NCBI GenBank assembly: GCA_036941025.1
Contig: JAYMNP010000001.1
Span: 4,140,001-4,204,000, forward strand
Direction of reading: 5' to 3'
DNA from: Lachnospiraceae bacterium JLR.KK002
GTDB taxonomy: Bacteria; Bacillota; Clostridia; Lachnospirales; Lachnospiraceae
DNA: 64,000 nt
Shown here: positions 10,305 through 18,383 of the stretch, one piece after another
How positions within the stretch are numbered: the first letter of the stretch is position 1
Layout: every line of letters starts with the position of its first letter
Translations under genes and position numbers: made by a program
The notes under the pieces: generated by a model
What the model saw: the letters and a program-made list of their open reading frames with translations, nothing else
Told to the model about the DNA's origin: nothing
Database searches by the model: none

Positions 10305-11078
10305 ATGTCAATGGAGATTAAGGGGAATCTTCCTGACTATGGAGTCAGGAAGCAGAATTACAGCAACTATACGGCAAATTATGTTGATACCGCGAAAAAG
10401 CCGGATAACAAGGCGGCAGCAGAGGTAAAGACAAACACATCAGCAAACAGCAAAGACAAGGTGCAGGCATATTATGAAAAGCTATGCAAGAAATTTCCGC
10501 AGATAAATTTCAATACAAATGGCGGCGTATTACCGAGTAACAGTAGCAGAGTTACGGTAAATCTTTCGTATGACTGTTTGAAGAAAATGGCAAATGATCC
10601 TGAATTTGCAAAAGAAATCGAATGGAATCTGTCGGGAGAAGTTGCTGCAAACTCAATGGTTTATGGGTGGGCGCAGAGAGATGGTGTCGTGCTTGGCGGA
10701 AGAACTGTTACATATGATGCCAGTGGCAACAGGCAGTCATCCTGTGGTGGCATGAGGACAGCAAATACAGGAAACGGAAATAATAATACTGATAAAATAC
10801 AGAAGAAGTATAAGGAAGAGGAAGAACGCCTGTTAAAAGCCAGAAAGAAACGTGAAGAAAAGGAAAAAATAGCTAAAAAGCAAGCAGAGAAAAAGGCAGA
10901 GGAAGAAAAGACGGCGGAACGTCGGGCAGAAAGAAAAGAACAGATGGAAAAACTGACAGAAGGGACATACAAGGTATCTGCCACTGGCACGGATGTGAAA
11001 AGTGTTACACAGAATATTGTTGAGGCGGTGTCAGGCACATCGTCACCGACAGGTGGAAGTTTTGACATAAAGGCATAA
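10305..11078 (+). CDS. Array protein, family C (MEIKGNLPDYG start, FDIKA end)
   Basis: Function unknown; 257 residues. ATG 10305 lies eight bases after AAGGAGGA. The first 20 residues (after Met-Ser or Met-Ala) are identical to those of the protein at 18384, and the C-terminus (VKSVTQNIVEAVSG then SFDIKA) matches those at 14018 and 18384. Between them lie a VNLSYDCLKKMANDPEFAKEIEWNL segment (about 88-112), comparable to the middle motif of family A, and a Lys/Glu-rich helix (about 170-220). It has no signal peptide. Confidence 0.86.
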   Translation: MSMEIKGNLPDYGVRKQNYSNYTANYVDTAKKPDNKAAAEVKTNTSANSKDKVQAYYEKLCKKFPQINFNTNGGVLPSNSSRVTVNLSYDCLKKMANDPEFAKEIEWNLSGEVAANSMVYGWAQRDGVVLGGRTVTYDASGNRQSSCGGMRTANTGNGNNNTDKIQKKYKEEEERLLKARKKREEKEKIAKKQAEKKAEEEKTAERRAERKEQMEKLTEGTYKVSATGTDVKSVTQNIVEAVSGTSSPTGGSFDIKA

Positions 11079-11174
11079 AGTTTGATATTGACAGCCATGT
11101 TGCAGCAGGAGAAAGTGGGAGAAGATAAGTAAATGACTTTGTATTAAATAAAGCTTAAAATGGAGGATTTGAAA

Positions 11175-11852
11175 ATGGCTATCAGTGGAGTAGGACAAAA
11201 TTATTACCAGAACAATGTGGAAACAAAGAGAAACACAAAGAATGTGAACGGTATGGAAAAAATTTGCACTGGAAAAGCAGGGAGTACGCAGGGCTTATCG
11301 GAAGCGGAAGAAATGGAACTGTTTAAGAAGGAATTTTATGCTGAACTTGAGAGGATACCACGAGATAAAACAATAGCAAATGTAGCGGTTAATATATCAG
11401 AGGAAGCGTTTAAAAATATGAAAGCTGATCCAAAGTACAGGGAACAAATGTTGTCTGTAATCAGGCGAGATATGACGGGTTCCGTTGCCCCGGCTCCGGA
11501 CTGTTCTCTGGTGATTACGGTAGGAGCTACTGCCAAAGATTATAGGGCAGATGGCTGGTCTGTCAATAATGATTCAGAATTTTATGCCCGTTCACAAAAC
11601 AGTTTTTATAAAAAGACAAGTGGTAAACAAAATAATAAAAAGAAGCTGTTGGAAGAATATCTGGAAAAGCGGGCGCAGGCCAAGAGACAGCAACAGGAGC
11701 TGTTGGATGAAAAGGTTGCAAAGGCGGAGCAGGAGAGAAGCAGGCTGGAAAAGGCGTGGGATAGTAGGCGGCAGATGGCAAAGGCTTCCAGTGTTTATGA
11801 TGCAAATATCATGACGGACACTGTGGCAGGTGGTGATTCGTTGCTCGGATAA
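11175..11852 (+). CDS. Array protein, family A (SGVGQNYYQNN tag)
   Basis: Function unknown; 225 residues. ATG 11175 follows the array-typical TGGAGGATTTGAAA spacing. The N-terminal tag MAISGVGQNYYQNN is followed by a SEAEEMELFKKEFYAEL helix, the NISEEAFKNMKADPKYREQM core (about 76-95) and the LLEEYLEKRAQAKRQQQELL helix. It is about 80% identical by eye to its tandem neighbour at 11940, a recent duplication. There is no export signal. Confidence 0.88.
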   Translation: MAISGVGQNYYQNNVETKRNTKNVNGMEKICTGKAGSTQGLSEAEEMELFKKEFYAELERIPRDKTIANVAVNISEEAFKNMKADPKYREQMLSVIRRDMTGSVAPAPDCSLVITVGATAKDYRADGWSVNNDSEFYARSQNSFYKKTSGKQNNKKKLLEEYLEKRAQAKRQQQELLDEKVAKAEQERSRLEKAWDSRRQMAKASSVYDANIMTDTVAGGDSLLG

Positions 11853-11866
11853 ATGCGGGTATCATG

Positions 11867-11917
11867 CCCGGACTTCCAGCAAGGGAGCAAGAGCGGCCTG
11901 AACAACAGAGGCGCCGT
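11867..11917 (+). repeat. Array leader element type 1, copy 2
   Basis: CCCGGACTTCCAGCAAGGGAGCA leads into GAGCGGCCTGAACAACAGAG and GCGCCG. It lies between tandem duplicates 11175 and 11940, so it was probably duplicated together with the gene. Confidence 0.7.
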
Positions 11918-11939
11918 AGTATCAAAGGAGGATTTGAAA

Positions 11940-12617
11940 ATGGTTATCAGTGGGGTGGGACAAAATTATTATCAGAACAATGTGGAAACAAAGAGAAACA
12001 CAAAGAATGTGAACGGTACGGAAAAAATTGACACTGGAAAAGCAGAGAGTACGCAGGAATTATCGGAAGCGGAAGAAATGGAACTGTTTAAGAAGGAATT
12101 TTATGCTGAACTTGAGAGGATACCAAAGAATAGAACAATTACCAATCTGGCAGTCAATATATCGGAGGAGGCATTTAAAAATATGAAAGCCGATCCGGAA
12201 TATAGGGCAAAGATAATGTCGGCGCTTCAGCGTGATCTGACGTCATCGTTTGCTCCGTTAAAAGCATCATTACTTATAACGGTAGGAGCGACCGAGAAAG
12301 ATTATAGAGGAGATTCATGGTCTGGCCCTAATAATGATTCGGAGTTTTTTGCACGTTCGCAGGATAGTTTTTATAAGAAAACAAGCGGGAAGAAAGACAG
12401 GAATAAGGAATTGCTGGAAGAATATCTGGAAAAGCGGGCGCAGGCCAAGAGACAGCAACAGGAGCTGTTGGATGAAAAGGTTGCTAAGGCGGAACAGGAG
12501 AGAAGCAGACTGGCAAAGGCATGGAGTAGTAAGCAGCAGATGGCGAAGGCTTCCAGTGTTTATGATGCAAATATCATGACAGAAACTATGGCAGGCGGTG
12601 ATTCGTTGCTCGGATAA
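11940..12617 (+). CDS. Array protein, family A (SGVGQNYYQNN tag)
   Basis: Function unknown; 225 residues, near-duplicate of the preceding gene. The true start is ATG 11940 (MVISGVGQNYYQNN), eight bases after AAAGGAGG. The frame extends upstream to 11853 but that part is the repeated leader. Core NISEEAFKNMKADPEYRAKIM and the shared C-terminal coiled-coil block are present. Divergence between the copies is concentrated at about residues 65-75 and 95-150, while both ends are conserved. Confidence 0.88.
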   Translation: MVISGVGQNYYQNNVETKRNTKNVNGTEKIDTGKAESTQELSEAEEMELFKKEFYAELERIPKNRTITNLAVNISEEAFKNMKADPEYRAKIMSALQRDLTSSFAPLKASLLITVGATEKDYRGDSWSGPNNDSEFFARSQDSFYKKTSGKKDRNKELLEEYLEKRAQAKRQQQELLDEKVAKAEQERSRLAKAWSSKQQMAKASSVYDANIMTETMAGGDSLLG

Positions 12618-12631
12618 ATGCGGGCATCATG

Positions 12632-12684
12632 CCCGGACTTATTATAAGGGGGCATTGGCGGTTCTGAACGACAGAAGAACCGCC
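12632..12684 (+). repeat. Array leader element type 1, copy 3 (best hairpin)
   Basis: CCCGGACTTA, a GGGGGCA box, then a perfect 9-bp stem: GGCGGTTCT (12657-12665) with AGAACCGCC (12676-12684). It lies 33 bases before the next start codon. Nearly identical to copy 4. Confidence 0.78.
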
Positions 12685-12717
12685 AATAAATATTGATAAC
12701 AATGGAGGATTTGAAAA

Positions 12718-13314
12718 ATGAGTATTAGCGGAATTGGAACAGCAGGCTACCCGGTGGCGGGGTATGAAACAAGAAAGACAGGAAGAAATGTGGCAGGCGG
12801 GAGCTTTGCAAAACAGGCGGCGGAAGCGGCGCAGGCAACAGGACAGACTTCAACAGCTACATTGCATGGCTCTAAGGAAGAAACGGGAGATATTGCAATT
12901 TGCTCTAATGTTGATGTAGTAAACAATTCATCTATTACTGTATATAAGACGCAGGATTTTGATCCGGGTAATCCGGTTTATAAAGTGAAAACATGGGATA
13001 AGGACGGGAATGTAACAGAACGAATGATAGATGTTTCTAAGGTAGACCCGAAAAATTGTGATACGGCTGAAATGTATGCGTACACTTCCCATTTGAAAGA
13101 AAGCGGGAAAGGCAGTTTTGAAGATACAGTACTGAAAGCCGCAGTTGCAAAAGCCGTAAAAAATGCGGAGCAGAGAAATTCCGGCTCCTGGGGTTTTTCA
13201 ACAAAGATGAATTGGGTGGATATTGTCAAAGATATTATGCAGTCAGAGTATAGTTATGGGGACTTGAAAGGCTATATGGAATGGCAGAAGTTTTTAGGGC
13301 TTCTCGATAAGTAA
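12718..13314 (+). CDS. Array protein, family D (NGIG/SGIG tag, DKDGNVTERM core)
   Basis: Function unknown; 198 residues. The tag MSISGIGTAGYPVAGYETRK is followed by a variable linker and a conserved core: DFDPGNPVYKVKTWDKDG, NVTERMIDVSKVDP and YAYTSHL (about 83-130), then a helical tail ending YMEWQKFLGLLDK. Paralogues are at 17247, 25530 and, frameshifted, 36779. The core looks like a short beta-hairpin unit, but I know no family name for it. SD GGAGGA precedes by eight bases, in the type 1 leader context. Confidence 0.87.
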   Translation: MSISGIGTAGYPVAGYETRKTGRNVAGGSFAKQAAEAAQATGQTSTATLHGSKEETGDIAICSNVDVVNNSSITVYKTQDFDPGNPVYKVKTWDKDGNVTERMIDVSKVDPKNCDTAEMYAYTSHLKESGKGSFEDTVLKAAVAKAVKNAEQRNSGSWGFSTKMNWVDIVKDIMQSEYSYGDLKGYMEWQKFLGLLDK

Positions 13315-13318
13315 ATTG

Positions 13319-13371
13319 CCCGGACTTAACATAAGGGGGCAAAGGCGGTTCTGAACGACAGAAGAACCGCC
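13319..13371 (+). repeat. Array leader element type 1, copy 4
   Basis: Almost the same sequence as copy 3, with the same perfect stem GGCGGTTCT/AGAACCGCC, although the genes that follow (12718 and 13405) are different. The leader is therefore conserved independently of its gene. Confidence 0.78.
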
Positions 13372-13404
13372 AATAAATATTGATAACAATGGAGGATTTG
13401 AAAA

Positions 13405-13866
13405 ATGAGCGTTAGCGGAATAGGACATAATTATTATCAAAACAATGTAGCAACAAATAAACACAACAAGAGCAGGGTCGGACAATTTTCCCCACAAAAA
13501 CAGGAAACAGAGGTGTCTGCACCCGAAGATACAAGGCAGAATGCCAATGTGCAGGATATTTATAAGGCGCTTAAATCAACAAATCCATTATTGGAGCAGG
13601 AGGATAATGACGTATCAGATGAAGAATTGAAGCAGGAAGATAAACAAGAATCTGAATCAAAGACAGAAATTATTGTTAAGCCAGACGGTTCAAGAGTGCT
13701 TGTAATGACAATGAGTATCGGCGGAATGGAAACAACCATGAGCTTAGAAATTTCTAAACCGACAGAAGCACCCAATGAAAATGCAAAGCAGGAGACCGAT
13801 AATACGCCTACGGCTGAAAATGATACTGTATCAAATGAAATGTCGAATGTTTCAAGTGAAGTATAG
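13405..13866 (+). CDS. Array protein with SGIGHNYYQNN tag and acidic tail
   Basis: Function unknown; 153 residues. It has the same N-terminal tag as family A (MSVSGIGHNYYQNN) but lacks that family's core and coiled coil. The remainder is low-complexity, rich in Glu, Asn, Ser and Thr, with one ordered-looking hairpin near TEIIVKPDGSRVLVMTMS. Retention of the tag on an unrelated body argues that the tag has its own function. SD GGAGGA is in the standard position. Confidence 0.83.
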   Translation: MSVSGIGHNYYQNNVATNKHNKSRVGQFSPQKQETEVSAPEDTRQNANVQDIYKALKSTNPLLEQEDNDVSDEELKQEDKQESESKTEIIVKPDGSRVLVMTMSIGGMETTMSLEISKPTEAPNENAKQETDNTPTAENDTVSNEMSNVSSEV

Positions 13867-13919
13867 AAAATGCGCATAATTTTAAGGGTATTGGTAGGTC
13901 TGCATGATGAAATAAATTG

Positions 13920-13975
13920 CCCGGACTTACCACAAGGGGGCATGGGCGGCTCTGAATGACGGATGAGTTGCCGTT
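13920..13975 (+). repeat. Array leader element type 1, copy 5
   Basis: CCCGGACTTACCACAAGGGG box and GGCGGCTCTGAATGACGGA block; the 3' half of the stem has diverged (GAGTTGCC). It precedes the gene at 14018. Confidence 0.7.
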
Positions 13976-14017
13976 AGGATTAGCATAATAATTTTAGCAA
14001 TCAGGAGGATAAAGATT

Positions 14018-14686
14018 ATGGCAATTTCAGGAGTAACAGATTACACAAACGCTTATGCAGGTTACACAAATTCTGCAAATGGCAAAAGGCAGGCGGCAGA
14101 GGGAGCGGGTACAGCAAAGGAAACAGCGGTCAGAAAGACGGCAAAGGATGAATTGTCCTATCTTACTGAAAAGTACGAATGTATGAAAAGCAAAGATTAT
14201 TCAGTAAATATAAACAGTTCTCTTTTAGCGAAAGCTGCAAGTGATGAAAAAACATCTGAATGGCTGGAATATAATTTATCTTTGATTCCGAAAGTAGTTG
14301 ATAATATAAAGTCAGCGGCGGCATCGCGTGGCGCAAAAATGATAAGCTGTGATATTACCATGAATGGATATGACAGTATGACTACAGAAGTTGTTACTCA
14401 GGTAGAAGTTGATCCGGGAACAGAAAAAGCAGGGGAAGAACTGGAAGAAAAGATTAAGGAGAGAAAGGAAGAAAAGAAGGCGCAGGAGGAAAAAGCGGCT
14501 AAAAGACGGGATGAGAAAAAGGCAGAAGAAAAGGCTGCGGAAAAACGGGCAGAGGGGAAAGAACTGACGGAAATGTTTACAGTATCTGCTGCTGGCAGTG
14601 ATGTAAAAAGTGTTACACAGAACCTCATAGCAACGATTTCTGGCACATCGGAACCCAAAGGGGCGGGTTTTGACATAAAGGTATAA
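14018..14686 (+). CDS. Array protein, family C (GFDIKV end)
   Basis: Function unknown; 222 residues. N-terminus MAISGVTDYTNAYAGY is a variant tag. A NINSSLLAKAASDEKTSEWLE segment (about 66-86), a DITMNGYDSMTTEVV strand, a Lys/Glu/Ala-rich helix (about 140-190) and the family ending (VKSVTQNLIATISGTSEP, GFDIKV) follow. It bridges families A and C: its start resembles A, its body C. SD AGGAGGA. Confidence 0.86.
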   Translation: MAISGVTDYTNAYAGYTNSANGKRQAAEGAGTAKETAVRKTAKDELSYLTEKYECMKSKDYSVNINSSLLAKAASDEKTSEWLEYNLSLIPKVVDNIKSAAASRGAKMISCDITMNGYDSMTTEVVTQVEVDPGTEKAGEELEEKIKERKEEKKAQEEKAAKRRDEKKAEEKAAEKRAEGKELTEMFTVSAAGSDVKSVTQNLIATISGTSEPKGAGFDIKV

Positions 14687-14824
14687 GGAGATATTGCTTA
14701 TATCATATTCCGCAAAGGCGCATAAACTTTGCTTCTGCGGATTGAACAGACATATTGTAAGGGAGCAGAGGTGGCTTTGATTAGCAGGTGGCTGTTACAT
14801 CAAACAAATTGGAGAACTTGGAAA

Positions 14825-15106
14825 ATGCGTGTTAGTGAAATATGGAAAAGCAGATTATTGACATTATTTGTTATAGCAATAATGATTCCTGCAATCAGCG
14901 GATGTACCACACAGGGAGATGATTCGTCAAGCTCCGCCCCGGATGCGGTGCATCAGATTGAAGATGACGGCACGGCAATCTATGATGACGATCCCATAGC
15001 GGAGGAACTGCAGCTTGATGTCGGTGAACTGGACGGATCTTCGGAGAATTCTTACGGACAAGGGGAGATTATTTCGGCAGAACCGCATAAAGGGAGTGCA
15101 GACTGA
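14825..15106 (+). CDS. Small lipoprotein in the array
   Basis: 93 residues. Start ATG 14825, in the array-typical spacing after TTGGAGAACTTGGAAA. It has a short basic N-terminus, a hydrophobic stretch LLTLFVIAIMIPAIS and lipobox ISGC (Cys about residue 26), then an acidic, disordered mature part. It is the only clear exported protein of the 7-26 kb array. Its last codons (GEIISAEPHKGSAD) are themselves part of a DNA repeat that recurs downstream at 15966-16013, so the C-terminus may have been created by repeat insertion. Confidence 0.78.
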   Translation: MRVSEIWKSRLLTLFVIAIMIPAISGCTTQGDDSSSSAPDAVHQIEDDGTAIYDDDPIAEELQLDVGELDGSSENSYGQGEIISAEPHKGSAD

Positions 15107-16013
15107 AACAGGAGTTGGAATGACACCGACGTGCAAAGGGAGATTGTTTCGGCAGATGGCAAGCATAATAATAAGTTAAGATAAAGGAAAGGGAAATGCA
15201 GATTATGAATGTTAAAATGAATCGTTATATGAATCAGGCATCATATACGGCGGCAGCAGGCGAAAGAGCGTCAGAGTCTCATGTTGACGGCAGGGTTGAG
15301 AATGAAACGAAGTCTGGCGCAAACAGGGATACTGTATCAATTTCTGCCGCAGGACAGCAGTTTTACGCTGAAAAAACGGAAACAAATACTGATATGGACT
15401 TGATACATATCGGTTCTGATATAGATGAATTCAGAAACGCTGTATCCTCTATGAATGAAAAACTGCCCGTTAGTTGGAAGGCAATGGTTGACCCATACAA
15501 TACGATTACAAATCTGGCTAAAGCAGAGTTCCGCCTGAAACAGTTAGCAGATCCGGCGGCTTCTCATAAAGATGAAGACATAGAGAAAGGTGCAGAGGCG
15601 TACGCGAAGGAAAAGATTGATGAATTGATAGAAAAGAAAAAAGCTATGATTGCTGACGGAACGGCAAAAACCGCAGCCGAGGAGTACGAAGAATACAAAA
15701 CGGCATACGATGCTTACCATTCAGAAAACGGCAGCAGCCTGATCGAAAAGATGACAGGAGATACAAAGAAAGCATATGACATATACAAAAATATCATTGA
15801 TGGAACAAAAATATCAATGAATGACGAGAAGTTTCTTATTTTCCATAATTGGACAATGTACAGAGCAGCAAAAGACGAATACATTCGGAAAACCGACGAA
15901 CTATATAATACAATGAATGGTATTCCTTTAAAATAGCAATTTGTGACAAGGGAACATCCACCGTGCAGGGAGAGGTTATTTCGGCAGAACCGCATAAAGG
16001 GAGTGCGGATTAA
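15058..16013 (+). repeat. Type 3 dispersed repeat, three copies
   Basis: A block of about 45 bases built around GGGAGATTATTTCGGCAGA and CCGCATAAAGGGAGTGC occurs at 15058-15105 (inside the lipoprotein gene), partially at 15136-15160, and at 15966-16013 upstream of the 16087 gene. The entry spans all three copies; the gene at 15205 lies between them. Confidence 0.75.
15205..15936 (+). CDS. Array protein with DTVSISAAGQQF motif
   Basis: Function unknown; 243 residues from ATG 15205 (ATG 15196 is also possible but is only two bases from AAAGGAAAGGG). N-terminus MNVKMNRYMNQASYTA. An NRDTVSISAAGQQFYAEK motif (about 44-61) resembles the D-x-V-x-I-S-x-x-G/A motif seen in several flagella-associated and array proteins; compare LSISDEGRNML in the 19109 product. 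The rest is helical, with a KEKIDELIEKKKAMI coiled segment. No signal peptide. Confidence 0.82.
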   Translation: MNVKMNRYMNQASYTAAAGERASESHVDGRVENETKSGANRDTVSISAAGQQFYAEKTETNTDMDLIHIGSDIDEFRNAVSSMNEKLPVSWKAMVDPYNTITNLAKAEFRLKQLADPAASHKDEDIEKGAEAYAKEKIDELIEKKKAMIADGTAKTAAEEYEEYKTAYDAYHSENGSSLIEKMTGDTKKAYDIYKNIIDGTKISMNDEKFLIFHNWTMYRAAKDEYIRKTDELYNTMNGIPLK

Positions 16014-16086
16014 AGAAAGCGTATTCTTTGGATTTATTTATACAGCAAACAGATTTCCACGGTTATATAAAAGGAGAGTGCAGATT

Positions 16087-17133
16087 GTGAATATTGATTA
16101 TAGACAGTTTTACAGAGGGACAACAAATATCCCCTTATATGGAAGTGGTGCATATAAGAAAGACACCCTTGTAAAATATGAGTTTAACACCACGGATGAG
16201 CATGGCAACAAGATCATGGATAAGATGTCAAAGGAGGAAACCTTGCAGGCGATGAAAGACATCCGTTCACAGTATGGGGATTCGGTTATCGTGGAGTTTT
16301 CCGGCGATGGACTGGCGGCTCTTGCGGAGGACAGGAGGGATAGCATGTCGCCGGAAGATCGGGAAGCAATGGAGGAGAGAAATGCAGCATTCCAAAAGGA
16401 TATTGTGCAGATTGACAAATCCTTAAATAATTTTCCGGCATATTCGGGGATGTACGGCGCAGACAAGGCGGTTGCGTCTGCGTTGGAGAACTGTGGCAAG
16501 GAGGATCAGGGATTTGTGTATGACATCATCCGGCAGAACTTCCTTGTCGGGAACAGCGGCTCCATGACGGAGGAGGAACGTCAGGCGAACATATCGCTCG
16601 GCATGAAGAAAGCAGAATATGCGGCGGAGAACTTTATCCCGGAGGAAAGTCGGAAGTCATTCATGGAGGCGATGGAATCCATTGCGAAGCTGGCAAGCGC
16701 AGGAAAAGCAGATCCAAGTGGAAACATGGATTACGGTATGGCGCAGGGCAGGTATTTAGGGCATGGGAGCGGACTTGTCAGGACAACAAGTGCGCTTGAC
16801 ATGATGCGGACAATGGATAAGGACGCATACGCAGAGTACCAGAAGATGGGGAAAAACGATGACGGCGGGCTTAGCTCGTTGAAATACCTTACAAACTGGT
16901 ATGCAGGCGCAGTAAAGAAGAATCCTTTGATGGTTGATAATTACGAAAAGCAGTCGGATGAATATGTGGAGAAGAATGTGAAAAATCAGAAGTTGGATAA
17001 AACTTTTGCGGGCTTAAAGACAGGGAGCAAGGCCGCTTTCTTTGAAAGCCTGAAAATGTTCCAGAGCAACAATCCCAATTTTCTCTCATCCATCGTAAAC
17101 CAGGAGCTGACATCGAAGTTTTGGGGATTTTAG
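16087..17133 (+). CDS. Array protein of unknown function, 348 residues
   Basis: GTG 16087 (NIDYRQFYRGTTNIPLYG) lies about nine bases after AAAGGAGAG. The open frame extends to 15943, but that upstream part is the type 3 repeat. The protein is mostly helical with a VIVEFSGDGLAALAEDRR segment (about 64-81), again a strand-helix unit of the form 'I/V-x-F/I-S-x-x-x-L-x-x-x' seen in families A and C. It has no signal peptide or membrane segment, and no family is recognised. Confidence 0.84.
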   Translation: MNIDYRQFYRGTTNIPLYGSGAYKKDTLVKYEFNTTDEHGNKIMDKMSKEETLQAMKDIRSQYGDSVIVEFSGDGLAALAEDRRDSMSPEDREAMEERNAAFQKDIVQIDKSLNNFPAYSGMYGADKAVASALENCGKEDQGFVYDIIRQNFLVGNSGSMTEEERQANISLGMKKAEYAAENFIPEESRKSFMEAMESIAKLASAGKADPSGNMDYGMAQGRYLGHGSGLVRTTSALDMMRTMDKDAYAEYQKMGKNDDGGLSSLKYLTNWYAGAVKKNPLMVDNYEKQSDEYVEKNVKNQKLDKTFAGLKTGSKAAFFESLKMFQSNNPNFLSSIVNQELTSKFWGF

Positions 17134-17170
17134 GATTGTGGTGGAGGTTGCTTAGAGGTGCATATTACCA

Positions 17171-17211
17171 ATATGGCACAGAGGGCGGCTCTGAATGACA
17201 GAGGGGCTGCT
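17171..17211 (+). repeat. Array leader element type 1, copy 6
   Basis: GAGGGCGGCTCTGAATGACAG then AGGGGCTGC; the upstream CCCGGACTTA box is not conserved here. It precedes the gene at 17247. Confidence 0.65.
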
Positions 17212-17246
17212 ATTAAAATAATGGATAGTAATGGAGGTTTTGAGAA

Positions 17247-17783
17247 ATGAATGTAAATGGAATAGGGGCAGCAGGGTATCCGGCATGGCAGGGAGCGAGA
17301 AAGGCAGAAAGCAGTACGAAAGGCGGCTTTGGGGCAAATGTGCAGGGTGCAAAAAATGTAGTACATATTGACCCTGACGCAGTATTTTCTATCCATCATG
17401 TAAAGACAGGAGAAAGCGCAAATGTATACCGGGCGGATGATTATTCAGAAGATAATCCGGTTTACCTCGTGAAAGGCACTGACAAAAACGGAAATGAATA
17501 CGAGCAGACGGTGGATGTGAGCAAGGTAAATCCAAATAGCTGCTCTTATACGGAGCTGCTTGCGTTAAATGCGCATACAGGGAATAGATCGGACAGTAAT
17601 TTTATGACCATGTCGATATTAAAGGATAAGATGGGCGGTACTTCCTACCACGAAAAAACGGATTATATGACGATGGCACACGAACTTATGAATGATATGA
17701 AAACGCTTGGAAATTGGGACGGATATTTGCGGTATAACAAATGGATCAATGACATTATGACTTTCTGCAAAAGCAAATTATAA
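17247..17783 (+). CDS. Array protein, family D (MNVNGIG tag)
   Basis: Function unknown; 178 residues. Tag MNVNGIGAAGYPAWQGARK, core DYSEDNPVYLVKGTDKNGNEYEQTVDVSKVNPNS (split here between about 65 and 97; the key elements are NPVY, DKNGNEY and DVSKV), and a helical tail with GNWDGYLRYNKWINDIM. It shares the tail layout 'Y-x-x-W/Y' with 12718 and 25530. SD GGAGG is 10 bases upstream. Confidence 0.87.
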   Translation: MNVNGIGAAGYPAWQGARKAESSTKGGFGANVQGAKNVVHIDPDAVFSIHHVKTGESANVYRADDYSEDNPVYLVKGTDKNGNEYEQTVDVSKVNPNSCSYTELLALNAHTGNRSDSNFMTMSILKDKMGGTSYHEKTDYMTMAHELMNDMKTLGNWDGYLRYNKWINDIMTFCKSKL

Positions 17784-17810
17784 TTGAAAACAGCCTGCCC
17801 ACGGACACGT

Positions 17811-17890
17811 ATTCCCGATAAACTACAGCCTGACAAAGCAGGTCGGACATCCCCGGCGTTCCGATAAGTTAGGGAATCGGGGAGCCGGGA
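17811..17890 (+). repeat. Array leader element type 2, copy a
   Basis: CCCGAT (17814-17819) can pair with ATCGGG (17876-17881). The inner part carries CAGCCTGACAAAGCAGG and CCCCGGCG. The closing helix differs from other copies but stays paired. It precedes the C_GCAxxG_C_C gene. Confidence 0.68.
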
Positions 17891-17902
17891 GAGGATATAT
17901 CT

Positions 17903-18328
17903 ATGAAAGAATGTATAAAGAACCGGGTACATGAATTGTACTGGAATGATGATGTAAATTGTGCCAGGACAGCAATCATATGTTTGAGTGAATTATTTGA
18001 AACTGCCATTGAACAGCAAATTATCTGGTCTGCGGTTGGATTGCATGGTGCCGGAGGTTATAGGGCACAGTGCGGCTTAGTTGAAGGCACACTTATGTTT
18101 ATAGGCATTTATCTTCATAAGATGGGGAAAACAGAAGATGAAATTGTATCTGCCTGCTATAACTTTGCGTCTGATTTTGAAAAAACATTTTGTTCATTAA
18201 GATGTTTTGAACTACGCCCTATGGGATTTTCAGAAAATGATCCGCCACATATGTGTGAAAATTTGACTTGTAGAGGGATTGAATTTGCGCACCAATATAT
18301 TTTGGAGATTACACAAAGGGGCATATGA
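17903..18328 (+). CDS. C_GCAxxG_C_C-family protein
   Basis: 141 residues with the layout of the C_GCAxxG_C_C redox-type family: an early Cys (NCARTAIICLSELF), a glycine-rich AVGLHGAGGYRAQCGLVEGTLM turn (about 46-67) and later cysteines (CYNFASDFEKTFCSLRC, MCENLTC). In this copy the family's GCA is altered to the GAGGYRAQCG form. Members are thought to be redox-active or metal-binding small proteins, but a precise reaction is not established. Unlike its neighbours it lacks the array tag, so it looks like a passenger gene. It has its own type 2 leader and SD GGAGAGG. Confidence 0.75.
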   Translation: MKECIKNRVHELYWNDDVNCARTAIICLSELFETAIEQQIIWSAVGLHGAGGYRAQCGLVEGTLMFIGIYLHKMGKTEDEIVSACYNFASDFEKTFCSLRCFELRPMGFSENDPPHMCENLTCRGIEFAHQYILEITQRGI

Positions 18329-18383
18329 GGCTTTGAATGATAGAGGAACTACAGGTAAGATTTTTGTAGAGGAGGATGATATT

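Noticed and set aside
17811..17890. Type 2 elements as a known riboswitch such as c-di-GMP-I
   Set aside because: Helix layout and conserved loops do not match that or another class I recognise.
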